NCBI GenBank assembly: GCA_030673275.1
Contig: DAOVJL010000025.1
Location: forward strand, 1 to 9,518
From: Sulfurimonas sp.
Lineage (GTDB): Bacteria; Campylobacterota; Campylobacteria; Campylobacterales; Sulfurimonadaceae
Direction: 5' to 3'
DNA: 9,518 bases
A model generated the notes under the pieces. That model was not told the origin of the DNA. It ran no database searches and worked only from the letters and a program-made list of their open reading frames with translations. Shown piece by piece: positions 1 through 7,205 of this stretch. Both the position numbers and the translations under genes were made by a program. How positions within the stretch are numbered: the first letter of the stretch is position 1; the number at the start of each line of letters is the position of its first letter.

Positions 1-1
1 A

Positions 2-403
2 GTTGGACTGATGATAGTTGAGTATCAGTATGAGTTCTTTACAGGCGGTGCTATTATGCCTCTGACATTAAAGACCTTAGCAGATGAGTTTGGACATAAC
101 CCATCGACCATATCTAGAGCGATAGCTAACAAGTATATAGCTTGTGACAGAGGTGTGTTAGCTATGAAAGAGTTCTTTACAACAGCTATAGATGATGATG
201 TCTCAAATGCCGCTATAAAAGAGTTCCTGGTTGGTTTAGTTAAACAAGAGAGCCGTGAAAAGCCACTTAGTGATATGAAACTGCTTGATTTGATTCAAGA
301 TAAGTTCAAAGTAAAGATGGTTAGGCGTACAATTGCCAAATATAGAAAACAGCTAAATATAGCAGGTTCCAGTGAGAGGAAAAAACTCTATCACTTACAT
401 TAA
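2..403 (+). CDS. rpoN: RNA polymerase sigma-54 factor RpoN, C-terminal part (5' end outside window)
   Basis: This is the last ~133 residues of sigma-54, the alternative sigma factor that needs an AAA+ activator and recognises -24/-12 promoters (in Campylobacterota it mainly drives flagellar and some metabolic genes). The reading frame is open to the left edge, so the first visible ATG (11) is internal and the gene is cut by the window, not broken. Visible are the end of the core-binding region (QYEFFTGG, then PLTLK), a helix-turn-helix at about bases 68-133 ([15 protein letters not shown]) and the diagnostic RpoN box at bases 320-346, read here as VRRTIAKYR against the canonical ARRTVAKYR. 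That box contacts the -24 element. The C-terminus at TAA 401-403 is normal for the family. Its last 32 bases overlap the next gene, which suggests translational coupling. Family assignment is very secure. Confidence 0.96.
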   Translation, partial: VGLMIVEYQYEFFTGGAIMPLTLKTLADEFGHNPSTISRAIANKYIACDRGVLAMKEFFTTAIDDDVSNAAIKEFLVGLVKQESREKPLSDMKLLDLIQDKFKVKMVRRTIAKYRKQLNIAGSSERKKLYHLH

Positions 404-1139
404 GAAAAGACTTGATAAAGAAGTTGAAAAACGAAACACTGCAACTGAAGTCTCCCAAGATAAGCTCGACCCGATTTTAGTAGCCCATAGATACAAAGAC
501 CCAACTATATCGCTTGTCTGCGCTTTGTTCGCTTATGGAAATGTAAAGCAGATTGTAAAATTTTTAGACTCACTGGACTTTTCTCTGCTGAAAAAGAGTG
601 ATGAAGAGATAAAAGAGGCTCTAAAAAATCACTACTATAGATTTCAAAAAAGTGAAGACGTAATAGCACTCTTTATTGCCCTCAAAAGACTGAATGAAAA
701 AAGTACTTTAGAAGAGATATTCAAGAGCGGATATAATATAGAAAATAGTGTTATCGACGGTATAAATGAACTAATAAAGACTCTACATGTAGAGTATCCG
801 CAAAATACACAAGGCTACAACTTTTTAACTTCAAAAATAACTATAAAAACTAAGGGAGCAGGGGCATTAAAACGCTGGATGATGTTTCTTAGATGGATGG
901 TTAGAGATGATAATATAGATATGGGATTATGGAGTGGAATTAACAAGGCTGATTTAATTATTCCGCTTGATACACATACTTTTAATGTATCAAAAAAACT
1001 TGGACTTTTACAGAGAAAAACATATGATTTACAAGCTGCAATAGAATTAACAAAAACTCTTAGAATTTTTGATGAAGATGATCCTTTAAAATATGATTTT
1101 GCACTTTACCGTATTGGACAAGAGAAAATAGATATTTAA
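372..1139 (+). CDS. TIGR02757 / DUF2400 family protein, function unknown
   Basis: A complete 255-residue protein of a widespread family without an established function. Family marks seen: an N-terminal stretch [13 protein letters not shown] then [10 protein letters not shown] (about residues 32-57), and a C-terminal block with [13 protein letters not shown], an acidic-Gly-Leu-Trp segment, LIIPLDTHT and finally [15 protein letters not shown]. Length matches the family (about 230-260). The start is taken as GTG 372, inside the end of rpoN, with a weak AGCAGG six bases upstream. No ATG lies near, and the conserved region begins only about 30 residues later, so the true start could be slightly downstream (for example a non-standard codon behind the GAGAGGA at 374-380). 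The Leu-Asp-Thr-His segment resembles the catalytic Asp region of HhH-GPD DNA glycosylases such as endonuclease III, but no helix-hairpin-helix Lys or iron-sulfur Cys cluster is visible, so an enzymatic role is only a guess. Confidence 0.88.
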   Translation: MRGKNSITYIKKRLDKEVEKRNTATEVSQDKLDPILVAHRYKDPTISLVCALFAYGNVKQIVKFLDSLDFSLLKKSDEEIKEALKNHYYRFQKSEDVIALFIALKRLNEKSTLEEIFKSGYNIENSVIDGINELIKTLHVEYPQNTQGYNFLTSKITIKTKGAGALKRWMMFLRWMVRDDNIDMGLWSGINKADLIIPLDTHTFNVSKKLGLLQRKTYDLQAAIELTKTLRIFDEDDPLKYDFALYRIGQEKIDI

Positions 1140-1185
1140 CAACTCTTTTTTGATATAATCTCCTAATAATATTTAAAGGTTTTTT
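1140..1185 (+). promoter_or_regulatory. Promoter and ribosome binding site for the CoA-binding protein / ilvA group
   Basis: The 46-base gap holds a perfect TATAAT (1154-1159) directly preceded by a run of T (1146-1151) and G. This is the form of housekeeping promoter known from Campylobacter and Helicobacter, where a T-rich periodic upstream region replaces a -35 box. A ribosome binding site AAAGG (1175-1179) sits six bases before ATG 1186. The leader would be only about 20 bases. Assigned by pattern only; readthrough from rpoN/DUF2400 is also possible because no good terminator precedes it. Confidence 0.65.
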
Positions 1186-1611
1186 ATGGAGTGCGAATAC
1201 CCTTCTGTTAATTCAAATAAACGAGAAATTCAAGAGATTTTTAACAGTGTAAAAACAATCGCTGTCTTAGGATTATCGCCTGATGAGGATAAGCCTAGTC
1301 ATAGAGTTGCCAAGTATTTGCAAGAGCAGGGCTTTAAGATAGTTCCTGTATATCCAAAAGAGGATGAGATTTTAGGTGAAAAAGTTTATCGTTCTCTTTT
1401 AGAAATACCTTTTGGAGTCGATATGGTAGATATATTCAGAAAGCCAAAAGCTCTTGATATGGTGGCAGATGCATGTATAGAACGTGGTGATGTAAAAGTA
1501 TTTTGGGCTCAAAAAGAGATTGTAAACAATAAAGCTGCGACAAAAGCAAAAAATGCCGGAATGAGAGTTGTACAAAATATGTGTAGTATGGTTGAACACA
1601 AAGAGCTGTAA
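1186..1611 (+). CDS. CoA-binding domain protein, YccU-like
   Basis: A 141-residue single-domain Rossmann-fold protein of the CoA_binding_2 (YccU) family, related to the CoA-binding domain of succinyl-CoA synthetase. Seen: the nucleotide-binding strand and loop VKTIAVLGLSPDEDKPSH (residues 22-39), the second strand FKIVPVYPK, then VDMVDIFRKP, the FWAQKEI segment (usually vWlQ-G-) and the closing segment VVQNMCSMVEH with a conserved Cys133. Length is typical and the protein appears complete. Members are cytoplasmic. They bind CoA or a related nucleotide in structures, but the physiological role is not settled. It is the first gene after the 1154-1159 promoter, and ilvA starts 10 bases after its stop, so it is probably cotranscribed with isoleucine synthesis. 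A role in that pathway is not shown. Confidence 0.9.
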   Translation: MECEYPSVNSNKREIQEIFNSVKTIAVLGLSPDEDKPSHRVAKYLQEQGFKIVPVYPKEDEILGEKVYRSLLEIPFGVDMVDIFRKPKALDMVADACIERGDVKVFWAQKEIVNNKAATKAKNAGMRVVQNMCSMVEHKEL

Positions 1612-1621
1612 GGAAAAATAA

Positions 1622-2824
1622 TTGTTAGATGTAAAAAAGATTTATGAAGCAAAAGAGCGTATAAAAGATATCATTGTTGATACACCATTCTCTTATATAC
1701 CGTACCTTAGTGAAATATCTGGATGTGAAGTTTATTTCAAAAAAGAGAACTTGCAAGTCACGGGTGCTTTTAAGATTAGAGGAGCTTACAATAAAATAGC
1801 TTCTCTCTCAGACGAACAAAGAGCATGTGGAGTTGTGGCTGCCAGTGCTGGTAATCACGCTCAGGGAGTGGCACTTTCCGCTTCAAAGTTTAATATAAAA
1901 GCAGTGATTATTATGCCAGAGTCAACACCGCTTACAAAAGTAAATGGCGTTAAGTATTATGGTGCAGAGGTTATACTTGCCGGTGCAAATTATGATGAAG
2001 CTTATGCTTACGCCATAGAGTATGGTAAAAAGAACTCTTTAACTTTTGTACATCCATTTGAAGATGAAGATGTTATAGCAGGTCAGGGCACAATAGCTTT
2101 AGATATTTTAGACAAGTGCAAAGATTTGGATGCAGTTGTAGTACCTGTAGGCGGTGGTGGACTTATCTCAGGTATGGCGTGTGCTCTTAAGAGTATAAAT
2201 CCAAATATCGAAGTAATAGGTGTAGGTGCAGCAGGTGCTCCGGCGCTTAAAAACTCTTATGAACTTGGTCGTGCTGTTGACAGTATAAGTGTTAGAACTA
2301 TAGCAGACGGCATAGCTGTTCGTGATACTTCACCAATTACACTAAAGTACATGCTTGAGAGTGTAGATAAATTTATAAGCGTTGATGATGAAGAGATAGC
2401 AAGTGCGATTCTTTTTTTACTAGAGAAACAAAAGCTTGTAGTTGAAGGTGCTGGTGCTGTTGGCGTAGCTGCACTGCTTCATAATAAACTAGAACATTTA
2501 AAAGGTAAAAAAGTAGCAGTAGTTTTAAGCGGCGGAAATATGGATGTTACTCTGCTTTCTGTGATTATTGAAAAAGGTCTTCTGAAATCTGGAAGAAAAA
2601 TGAAGACTACTGTAACTTTGATTGATAAACCAGGTTCCCTTATGCGTTTTACGCAGATACTCCAAGAGTTAAATGCTAATATTGTTCATATTGCCTATGA
2701 CAGAACTTCTATATCCCTTGATTACGGTGATGCAAATGTAACAGTTCATATGGAAACAAAAAGTAAAGAGCATCAAGAAGAGATTTATAAGGTATTAAAG
2801 CGAGAGGGCTACATAAGGGATTAA
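1622..2824 (+). CDS. ilvA: Threonine ammonia-lyase (threonine dehydratase), medium form with one ACT domain
   Basis: A PLP enzyme of 400 residues that deaminates threonine to 2-oxobutyrate, the entry step to isoleucine. Catalytic domain (about 1-320): the PLP lysine Lys51 in GAFKIRGAYN, substrate loop SAGNHAQG (75-82), the phosphate-binding glycine loop PVGGGGLISG (175-184) and SGGN (303-306), which contacts the PLP ring. C-terminal ACT domain (about 327-400, KTTVTLIDKPGSLMRF onward). One ACT-type domain and about 400 residues fit the medium ilvA form (TIGR01127 type), not the ~510-residue enterobacterial enzyme with two regulatory lobes. The start is TTG 1622, with AAGGAAA at 1610-1616 as ribosome binding site; no in-frame ATG lies near, and the N-terminus aligns with the family. 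It sits one gene away from ilvBH, which favours a biosynthetic role over catabolic TdcB. The effector of the ACT domain cannot be read from sequence. Confidence 0.96.
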   Translation: MLDVKKIYEAKERIKDIIVDTPFSYIPYLSEISGCEVYFKKENLQVTGAFKIRGAYNKIASLSDEQRACGVVAASAGNHAQGVALSASKFNIKAVIIMPESTPLTKVNGVKYYGAEVILAGANYDEAYAYAIEYGKKNSLTFVHPFEDEDVIAGQGTIALDILDKCKDLDAVVVPVGGGGLISGMACALKSINPNIEVIGVGAAGAPALKNSYELGRAVDSISVRTIADGIAVRDTSPITLKYMLESVDKFISVDDEEIASAILFLLEKQKLVVEGAGAVGVAALLHNKLEHLKGKKVAVVLSGGNMDVTLLSVIIEKGLLKSGRKMKTTVTLIDKPGSLMRFTQILQELNANIVHIAYDRTSISLDYGDANVTVHMETKSKEHQEEIYKVLKREGYIRD

Positions 2825-2830
2825 CTATTT

Positions 2831-4957
2831 ATGAAGCCGGTTAAACAAATAAAATTTGATAAAGCAATTATATATACAAAATTTTTAAATAAAAAAACTT
2901 TATTGGTAGTTGATTCATATACAACTGTAAGATTCTTAGATATTCAAAGCTTTAAGATAAAACAAGAGCTAAAAGTAGCTAATAATCACGCACGATACTC
3001 CACAAAGGTTGTTGCTTTTAGTACAACTGCTGAAAATTTTGCACTGATAAGTTCAGATGCCAAAGAGTCTAAGTTATTCAAGACAAAAAATAAAAAAGTA
3101 ATTGCTACAATAGATAGACATCAGGGTGAAGTCGCTTGCGTTGGTATTGACCCTAAAGATAGATATATGTTTTCATGCGGAGATGACGGTAAAACTTTCG
3201 CATTTGATATAAATAACGGAAAGCTTGCGTTTACCCTTCCAATGCATATTGATTCTGTAAATGATATTGCTTTTAGTGACAATGGTCAATTGGTAGCAAC
3301 AGCTAGTTATGATAAAAATATTTCTATATTTAATTTAGCAATGCTGATGCCGAAAAACAGGTTAAAAGCCCACTCAGCTCCTGTTATGAAGCTTCAATTT
3401 TTAAGTGAGCATAGACTTTTTAGTATTGATAAAAAAGGTAGTGCGGCAATATGGAATTTGAATACGTCTAAGGTTATTACAAGATTAAAAGGTATTCATG
3501 ATGATGTTACTCAAATTGCTGTTGGAAGTGATGATAAGTTTCTTTTCTTAGGTACAAAACTTGGTTATATTTTAGTCTATGATTTGCACAGTTATGCACT
3601 TATTTCAAAAAAATTTATAAAGCTTAAGCATGTAATTACTTCTTTGAACTTTAACGAAGCAAATCAAGAGCTTATAGTGGGAGATGATAGCGGAGAGTTG
3701 CTTTTTTATAATATTTTTGAAGATGAAGATACTTTAAAAAGATATCTAGAACAAAAAGATTATTTTTTAATGCAAAAATATATTGATGAAAACCCTCTGT
3801 TGGAGTATACAAAAGCTTTTGAAATATTTACTGCACTTTGGGAAAGAACACTGCAAAAGGCAAAAGAATATCTTGGAAGAAATAAGACAGCAAAAGCTAT
3901 AGCATTATTTAAAAACTTTAAATCAATACCTGCAAAAAAACAGGTTATGGATAAGCTTATTGAAGAGTATAAAGAGTTTGAAAAGTTTCTTATGTATGTC
4001 AATCAAAGTAAAACAGCATTAGCTTACTCTTTAGCAAATAAATACCCAGTGTATAAAGAAACCAAGGTTTTTCAAACAATGGAACTGGAATGGAAAAAAG
4101 CATTTGCTTCGGCACAGAAGTATTTGCTAAATCATAAATCTAGTGATAAAGCAGTAGAAATTTTAGCGCCATACAGGGGAATTAGTGAAAAAACTAAACT
4201 TATTCAAGGTCTTTTGTTAAATGAAAAGCTCTACAGAAGATTTAGAGTTGCAATAGATCAAAAAAACTTTAAACTCTCTTTTGAGCTTATCAAACAGCAC
4301 CCATTTTTAAAGGAGTACAAAGAGTATGAATCTTTAATCAAGTACTCTGATTCACTTTATATTAAGTCACAAATACTGCTTAATAAAGGAGATACTCACT
4401 CTGCTATCAAACTTCTTAGAGTTTTACTTGATTTTGAAGACTTTAAAGAAGAGGCAAAAAGCATTATCGTCGATATAGAAAATAGGCAAAAGTTTTTTAA
4501 TATAATACAAGATGGCAACCTGCTTCTTGCATATAACCTTTTAGATAATTCTGTAAATTTACGAGATAGTGAAGATGGAAAAAGACTTCAACAGTTATGG
4601 AAAAATGATTTAAATATAGCAAATGCACATGCCGCTAACGGTGATATAGATGGAGTAAAGTTAGTTTTAGATAAATATATGAAAATTAATTCAAAAACGA
4701 TAGCTATAGCCACTGTTTTGTCGTCTTGCTATATAACTCAACTTGAAAAAAGTATAAAAGATTTAAAAGATAAAAAAACTATAGAAAAAGGTATTAAAAA
4801 TTATATTTTATATTATGGAGCAACAGAACAACTTACAAGTTTTTTTGAGACTTTTAAAGAAAAATATCCAGATACAAAATTAAATCCAAATTCCCAAACA
4901 CAAGGTTCTATAAATAGTTGGAGACCGTCTATGATTGTTAAATCAATATTAGATTAA
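2831..4957 (+). CDS. WD40-like seven-bladed beta-propeller fused to an alpha-helical repeat solenoid; function unknown
   Basis: A 708-residue protein with no signal peptide or membrane segment, so probably cytoplasmic. Residues ~5-295 divide into seven WD40-type blades (about 5-40, 42-85, 90-127, 131-170, 178-211, 215-252, 257-294). Blades 3-5 and 7 are clearest, with motifs such as SCGDDGKTFAFD, ATASYDKNISIFN, SIDKKGSAAIWN and VGDDSGELLFYN. Seven blades would close one propeller. Residues ~305-680 are helical, Lys/Leu-rich, and show four tandem modules of about 84 residues. Aligned aromatic residues fall at W337, W421, Y505 and W590, and turn positions at P322, P406, P491 and V575. The tail (SWRPSMIVKSILD) is distinct. 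The start is ATG 2831, with AAGGGA at 2815-2820 inside the end of ilvA, six bases after the ilvA stop. The coding sequence looks more A+T-rich than its neighbours. Such proteins usually scaffold complexes. I do not recognise a named family. Confidence 0.85.
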   Translation: MKPVKQIKFDKAIIYTKFLNKKTLLVVDSYTTVRFLDIQSFKIKQELKVANNHARYSTKVVAFSTTAENFALISSDAKESKLFKTKNKKVIATIDRHQGEVACVGIDPKDRYMFSCGDDGKTFAFDINNGKLAFTLPMHIDSVNDIAFSDNGQLVATASYDKNISIFNLAMLMPKNRLKAHSAPVMKLQFLSEHRLFSIDKKGSAAIWNLNTSKVITRLKGIHDDVTQIAVGSDDKFLFLGTKLGYILVYDLHSYALISKKFIKLKHVITSLNFNEANQELIVGDDSGELLFYNIFEDEDTLKRYLEQKDYFLMQKYIDENPLLEYTKAFEIFTALWERTLQKAKEYLGRNKTAKAIALFKNFKSIPAKKQVMDKLIEEYKEFEKFLMYVNQSKTALAYSLANKYPVYKETKVFQTMELEWKKAFASAQKYLLNHKSSDKAVEILAPYRGISEKTKLIQGLLLNEKLYRRFRVAIDQKNFKLSFELIKQHPFLKEYKEYESLIKYSDSLYIKSQILLNKGDTHSAIKLLRVLLDFEDFKEEAKSIIVDIENRQKFFNIIQDGNLLLAYNLLDNSVNLRDSEDGKRLQQLWKNDLNIANAHAANGDIDGVKLVLDKYMKINSKTIAIATVLSSCYITQLEKSIKDLKDKKTIEKGIKNYILYYGATEQLTSFFETFKEKYPDTKLNPNSQTQGSINSWRPSMIVKSILD

Positions 4958-5036
4958 AAAATTACATCGCCTTTTAACCTATAATATAGCTCATTTTTTA
5001 TATAATAAACGAATTTTTTATTAGAGGAGACTTTTC
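4958..5036 (+). promoter_or_regulatory. Promoter region and ribosome binding site of the ilvB-ilvH-lpxD operon
   Basis: This 79-base gap has two perfect TATAAT boxes, at 4980-4985 and 5001-5006, 21 bases apart. The second is preceded by a T-run (4994-4999), as in Campylobacterota housekeeping promoters, and would give a leader of about 25 bases. A strong ribosome binding site AGAGGAG (5023-5029) lies seven bases before ATG 5037. An A/T-only inverted repeat, TAATAAA (5003-5009) and TTTATTA (5017-5023), overlaps the second -10 box and reaches the ribosome binding site. It could be an operator or a weak leader hairpin, or chance in AT-rich DNA. There is no room for a leader-peptide attenuator, and no T-box or other riboswitch is visible. 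Confidence 0.65.
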
Positions 5037-6731
5037 ATGCAAATAAGTGGCGCACAAATGGTCATTGAAGCTTTAATCGCGGAGGGTGTTGACACAGTGT
5101 TCGGCTACCCGGGCGGAGCTATCATGAACGTCTATGATGAGATATACAAACAAGATGACTTTAAACATATATTAACAAGACACGAACAAGCTGCAGTACA
5201 TGCTGCTGAGGGTTATTCAAAAGCAAGCGGCAGAGTTGGTGTTGCTATGATTACCAGTGGACCTGGTTTTACTAACGCAGTTACAGGTTTAGCTGATGCA
5301 TACATGGATTCTACTCCATTGGTTGTGATCAGTGGTCAGGTTCCGATGAGCCTAATCGGTACAGATGCATTTCAAGAGATTGATGCTGTTGGTATTAGTC
5401 GCTCTTGTACTAAGCATAACTATCTTGTAACTGATGCTAAAGACTTACCTCGTGTACTTAAAGAAGCATTTCATATCGCAGCAACCGGTCGCCCTGGTCC
5501 TGTACATGTAGATATTCCAAAAGATGTTACAGCCCAGATGGCTGAGTTTGATTACTCAATTGAGCTTGAATTAGAGACTTATAAACCCCATGTAAAAGGA
5601 AACCCTCGTCAAATTAAAAAAGCGATGGAAGCAATAGCTAAATCAAAGAGACCGGTTTTTTATCTTGGTGGCGGTATTATAAATGCAAATGCAGCTTATG
5701 AAGTTAGAGATTTAGTTCATAAAACTGGTATTCCTGCTGTTGAGACTTTTATGGCAAGAGGAACTCTGAGTCATGATGATGATTTACTTATCTCTATGCT
5801 TGGTATGCATGGCTCTTATGCCGCAAATATGGCTATGAGTGAAACGGACTTGGTTATCGGTCTTGGTGCAAGATTTGATGACCGTGTAACCGGTAAGATT
5901 TCAGAATTTGCAAAAAATGCCGGAATTATACATGTAGATATTGATCCTGCTTCTATTTCCAAACTTATTAAAGCTGATTATCCAATTGTTGGTGATGTTA
6001 AGAATGTTGTAAATGAGATGCTGGAACTTTGCGATCAGGTTAAATCTGAGAAGTATAAACCTTGGAGAGAAACTGTAAGAAACTTTGATGAGCTTCACCC
6101 GTTAGCATACCATGAAGACACAGATAGACTTAAACCTCAGTGGGTTATAGAGCGTGTTGGTGAACTTCTTGGCGATAAGGCCAATATTTCTACAGATGTT
6201 GGACAACACCAGATGTGGACTGCGCAGTTTTATCCATTTTCTCGTCCTCGTCAATTTATGAGTTCCGGCGGACTTGGAACTATGGGCTTTGGTTTTCCAG
6301 CGGCTATCGGTGTTAAAGCGGCATCACCTGAGAAAACTAGTATTAACTTTACCGGTGATGGTTCAATTCTTATGAATTGTCAGGAACTGATGACTGCAGT
6401 TGAGCAGAAACTTCCGGTTATCAATATTATTTTAAATAATAACTTTCTTGGAATGGTAAGACAGTGGCAAACACTTTTTTATGATAAAAGACATAGTGAA
6501 ACTGATTTAAGTGTTCAACCTGATTTTGTAAAATTATCAGAAGCTTTCGGCGGAATAGGGTATAGAGTTAAAACAAAAGATGAATTTGATGCTGCACTTA
6601 AAGATGCAATTGAAAAAGATGTGGTTGCTTTTATAGAAGTAATTGTTGAGCGCATGGAAAATGTTATGCCGATGGTTCCATCAGGCGGATCACTGTTTAA
6701 CATGATGTTATTAGAAAAGAAGGAGAAATAA
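5037..6731 (+). CDS. ilvB: Acetolactate synthase (acetohydroxyacid synthase), large catalytic subunit
   Basis: A ThDP-, Mg- and FAD-dependent enzyme that condenses pyruvate with pyruvate (valine/leucine branch) or with 2-oxobutyrate (isoleucine branch). The full 564 residues are present. N-terminal PYR domain: VFGYPGGAIM and the catalytic Glu50 in RHEQAAVHAAEGY, which activates ThDP. Central FAD-binding domain includes GLGARFDDRVTG (275-286). C-terminal PP domain: STDVGQHQMW (385-394) and the ThDP/Mg motif GDGS (440-443) through NNN (467-469). MVRQWQ carries Trp477 at the position that in characterised enzymes gives preference for 2-oxobutyrate. These features separate it from catabolic AlsS and from other ThDP decarboxylases. 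ATG 5037 has an excellent ribosome binding site. Its stop overlaps the ilvH start by one base (TAATG), so the two subunits are probably translationally coupled. It is equally well named ilvI, since the two names are used interchangeably for such single-copy enzymes. Confidence 0.98.
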   Translation: MQISGAQMVIEALIAEGVDTVFGYPGGAIMNVYDEIYKQDDFKHILTRHEQAAVHAAEGYSKASGRVGVAMITSGPGFTNAVTGLADAYMDSTPLVVISGQVPMSLIGTDAFQEIDAVGISRSCTKHNYLVTDAKDLPRVLKEAFHIAATGRPGPVHVDIPKDVTAQMAEFDYSIELELETYKPHVKGNPRQIKKAMEAIAKSKRPVFYLGGGIINANAAYEVRDLVHKTGIPAVETFMARGTLSHDDDLLISMLGMHGSYAANMAMSETDLVIGLGARFDDRVTGKISEFAKNAGIIHVDIDPASISKLIKADYPIVGDVKNVVNEMLELCDQVKSEKYKPWRETVRNFDELHPLAYHEDTDRLKPQWVIERVGELLGDKANISTDVGQHQMWTAQFYPFSRPRQFMSSGGLGTMGFGFPAAIGVKAASPEKTSINFTGDGSILMNCQELMTAVEQKLPVINIILNNNFLGMVRQWQTLFYDKRHSETDLSVQPDFVKLSEAFGGIGYRVKTKDEFDAALKDAIEKDVVAFIEVIVERMENVMPMVPSGGSLFNMMLLEKKEK

Positions 6732-7204
6732 TGGAAGCTAGTGAAAGAAGAGTTATTTCTGTTATTGTAGTAAATGAGGCGAGTGTTTTATCTCGTATTA
6801 CTGATCTTTTTTCTGGTCGTGGGTACAACATCACCTCTTTAACGGTTGCTCCGATTCCGGATAGTAAATACTCAAGACTTACCATAGTTACATCTGGTTC
6901 TGTTAGAGTTATAGAACAGATTACGAAACAGCTTCATAAGCTTATACCAATTCTTAGAGTTTATGAACATGCAGATTTAGTTGAAAAAGAGATGGCTTTA
7001 GTTAAGTTTCCGGTAAGTGAAAATATTACAGATATAAACACTCTTTGTGAAGCTTATAATGGCAAGATTGTAAATGTTGGAGAGAATGTAATAATTGCAA
7101 TGGTTGCAGATGAGCCAAAAAGAGTTGAAAACTTTTTAAAAATAATAACTAGATACAATCCAAAAGAGATTGTTAGAAGCGGTGCTGTAGCACTAGAGAG
7201 ATAA
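6731..7204 (+). CDS. ilvH: Acetolactate synthase, small regulatory subunit
   Basis: A 157-residue regulatory partner that activates IlvB and usually confers valine feedback inhibition. The N-terminal ACT domain (about residues 7-78) has the family block SRITDLFSGRGYNITSLTVA, followed by SRLTIVTSG. The C-terminal half (about 85-157, LVKFPV onward to IVRSGAVALER) is the usual second ferredoxin-like domain. Length is normal (E. coli IlvH has about 163). Compared with E. coli IlvH from memory, the valine-site residues Asn11 and Asn29 correspond to Asn15 and Asn33 here, but Gly14 corresponds to Ser18. The ribosome binding site AAGGAG (6720-6725) lies inside the end of ilvB, and the start codon overlaps the ilvB stop. 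lpxD follows after one base. Identity is secure; the state of valine regulation is not. Confidence 0.97.
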   Translation: MEASERRVISVIVVNEASVLSRITDLFSGRGYNITSLTVAPIPDSKYSRLTIVTSGSVRVIEQITKQLHKLIPILRVYEHADLVEKEMALVKFPVSENITDINTLCEAYNGKIVNVGENVIIAMVADEPKRVENFLKIITRYNPKEIVRSGAVALER

Positions 7205-7205
7205 T

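Noticed and set aside
2..403. A small stand-alone regulator starting at ATG 11
   Set aside because: The frame is open upstream, and the protein carries the sigma-54 helix-turn-helix and RpoN box, so it is the tail of a full rpoN cut by the window edge.
1120..1151. Possible terminator after DUF2400: AAGAG (1120-1124) with CTCTT (1143-1147) followed by T residues
   Set aside because: The stem is only five pairs with an 18-base loop. The T-run is better explained as the upstream part of the TATAAT promoter at 1154-1159.
4958..5036. Leader-peptide attenuator or T-box controlling ilvB
   Set aside because: The gap is 79 bases with no short open frame rich in Val, Leu or Ile codons, no strong G-C hairpin with a U-run and no T-box elements.
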